Shown here: positions 6,235-6,279 of the stretch, one piece after another
How the letters are laid out: every line of letters begins with the position of its first letter
Position numbering within the stretch: position 1 is the stretch's first letter
Assembly: GCA_025355705.1 (NCBI GenBank)
Contig: JANXZD010000062.1
Span: 1 to 6,279, forward strand
DNA from: Bacteroidota bacterium
GTDB lineage: Bacteria; Bacteroidota; Ignavibacteria; UBA10030; UBA8401
Direction: 5' to 3'
DNA: 6,279 bases
Made by a program: the position numbers and the translations under genes
Notes under the pieces: model-generated
Told to the model about the DNA's origin: nothing
What the model saw: the letters and a program-made list of their open reading frames with translations, nothing else
The model's database searches: none

Positions 6235-6279
6235 TATCGTAAGTCCCAAATGGCAAGAGGTGAAAAAAAATCATTATGG
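6235..6279 (-). other. Start of the upstream region of the redox operon
   Basis: Only 45 bases upstream of the cytochrome start are present. They contain a run of eight T's on the minus strand (6263-6270) and a weak GGGA (6244-6247). I see no convincing promoter or operator, and no coding sequence can be supported here. The operon promoter, or a further upstream gene, lies beyond the window edge. Confidence 0.4.

Noticed and set aside
6235..6249. TTG start at 6249 giving five extra residues on the cytochrome
   Set aside because: No Shine-Dalgarno precedes the TTG, while the ATG at 6234 gives a clean lysine-plus-hydrophobic anchor start with a weak GGGA ahead of it.
6263..6270. Run of eight A's (T's on the minus strand) as a terminator of an upstream gene
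   Set aside because: No stem-loop can be seen next to it within the bases available, and the window ends nine bases further on.
6157..6274. A short minus-strand frame starting at ATG 6274 that overlaps the cytochrome gene
   Set aside because: It encodes about 40 residues of no recognisable pattern, in a different frame from the clear haem protein, and stops early.

Overview
The window looks like part of a bacterial chromosome, probably from the Bacteroidota/Ignavibacteria-Chlorobi (FCB) side of the tree or another anaerobic or microaerophilic lineage. This rests on family impressions only: a DUF3471-type serine hydrolase tail, a menaquinone-linked CISM complex, moderately AT-rich DNA and ATG starts with mixed Shine-Dalgarno strength. 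No rRNA, tRNA or other taxonomic marker is present, so the placement is loose. There is no sign of mobile elements, CRISPR arrays or phage.

Layout. On the + strand, positions 2-454 carry the C-terminal 150 residues of a secreted serine hydrolase (beta-lactamase/penicillin-binding-protein class C family) that begins outside the window. A long interrupted hairpin at 468-510 lies between this gene and the convergent genes and probably terminates both transcripts. The rest is one tightly packed minus-strand operon, read from right to left: a membrane-anchored pentahaem cytochrome c (5653-6234), a Tat-exported molybdopterin-oxidoreductase-fold subunit (3481-5586), a ferredoxin-like subunit with 16 cluster cysteines (2704-3477), a ten-helix NrfD/HybB-type membrane subunit (1371-2711), and a membrane-anchored protein with a glycine-cleavage-H-like domain (523-1347).

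How the genes work together. Cytochrome c, MopB, FeS and NrfD in this order is the architecture of the Qrc menaquinone reductase (qrcABCD) and, with MopB and FeS fused, of the core of alternative complex III (actABC). The expected assembly is a periplasm-facing electron wire (haems, MopB-fold scaffold, Fe-S chain) on an NrfD-type membrane protein that binds menaquinone/menaquinol. It would exchange electrons between the quinone pool and periplasmic c-type cytochromes; the direction cannot be read from the sequence. The mix of features is notable: five haem motifs as in ActA, but separate MopB and FeS genes as in Qrc, and no actDEF genes in the window.

The most unusual gene is the last one in the operon. 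Its H-protein-like domain has Asp where the lipoyl lysine should be, is tethered by an N-terminal helix, and is preceded by a four-cysteine cluster. It is a candidate accessory subunit or assembly factor for the complex, not a glycine-cleavage component.
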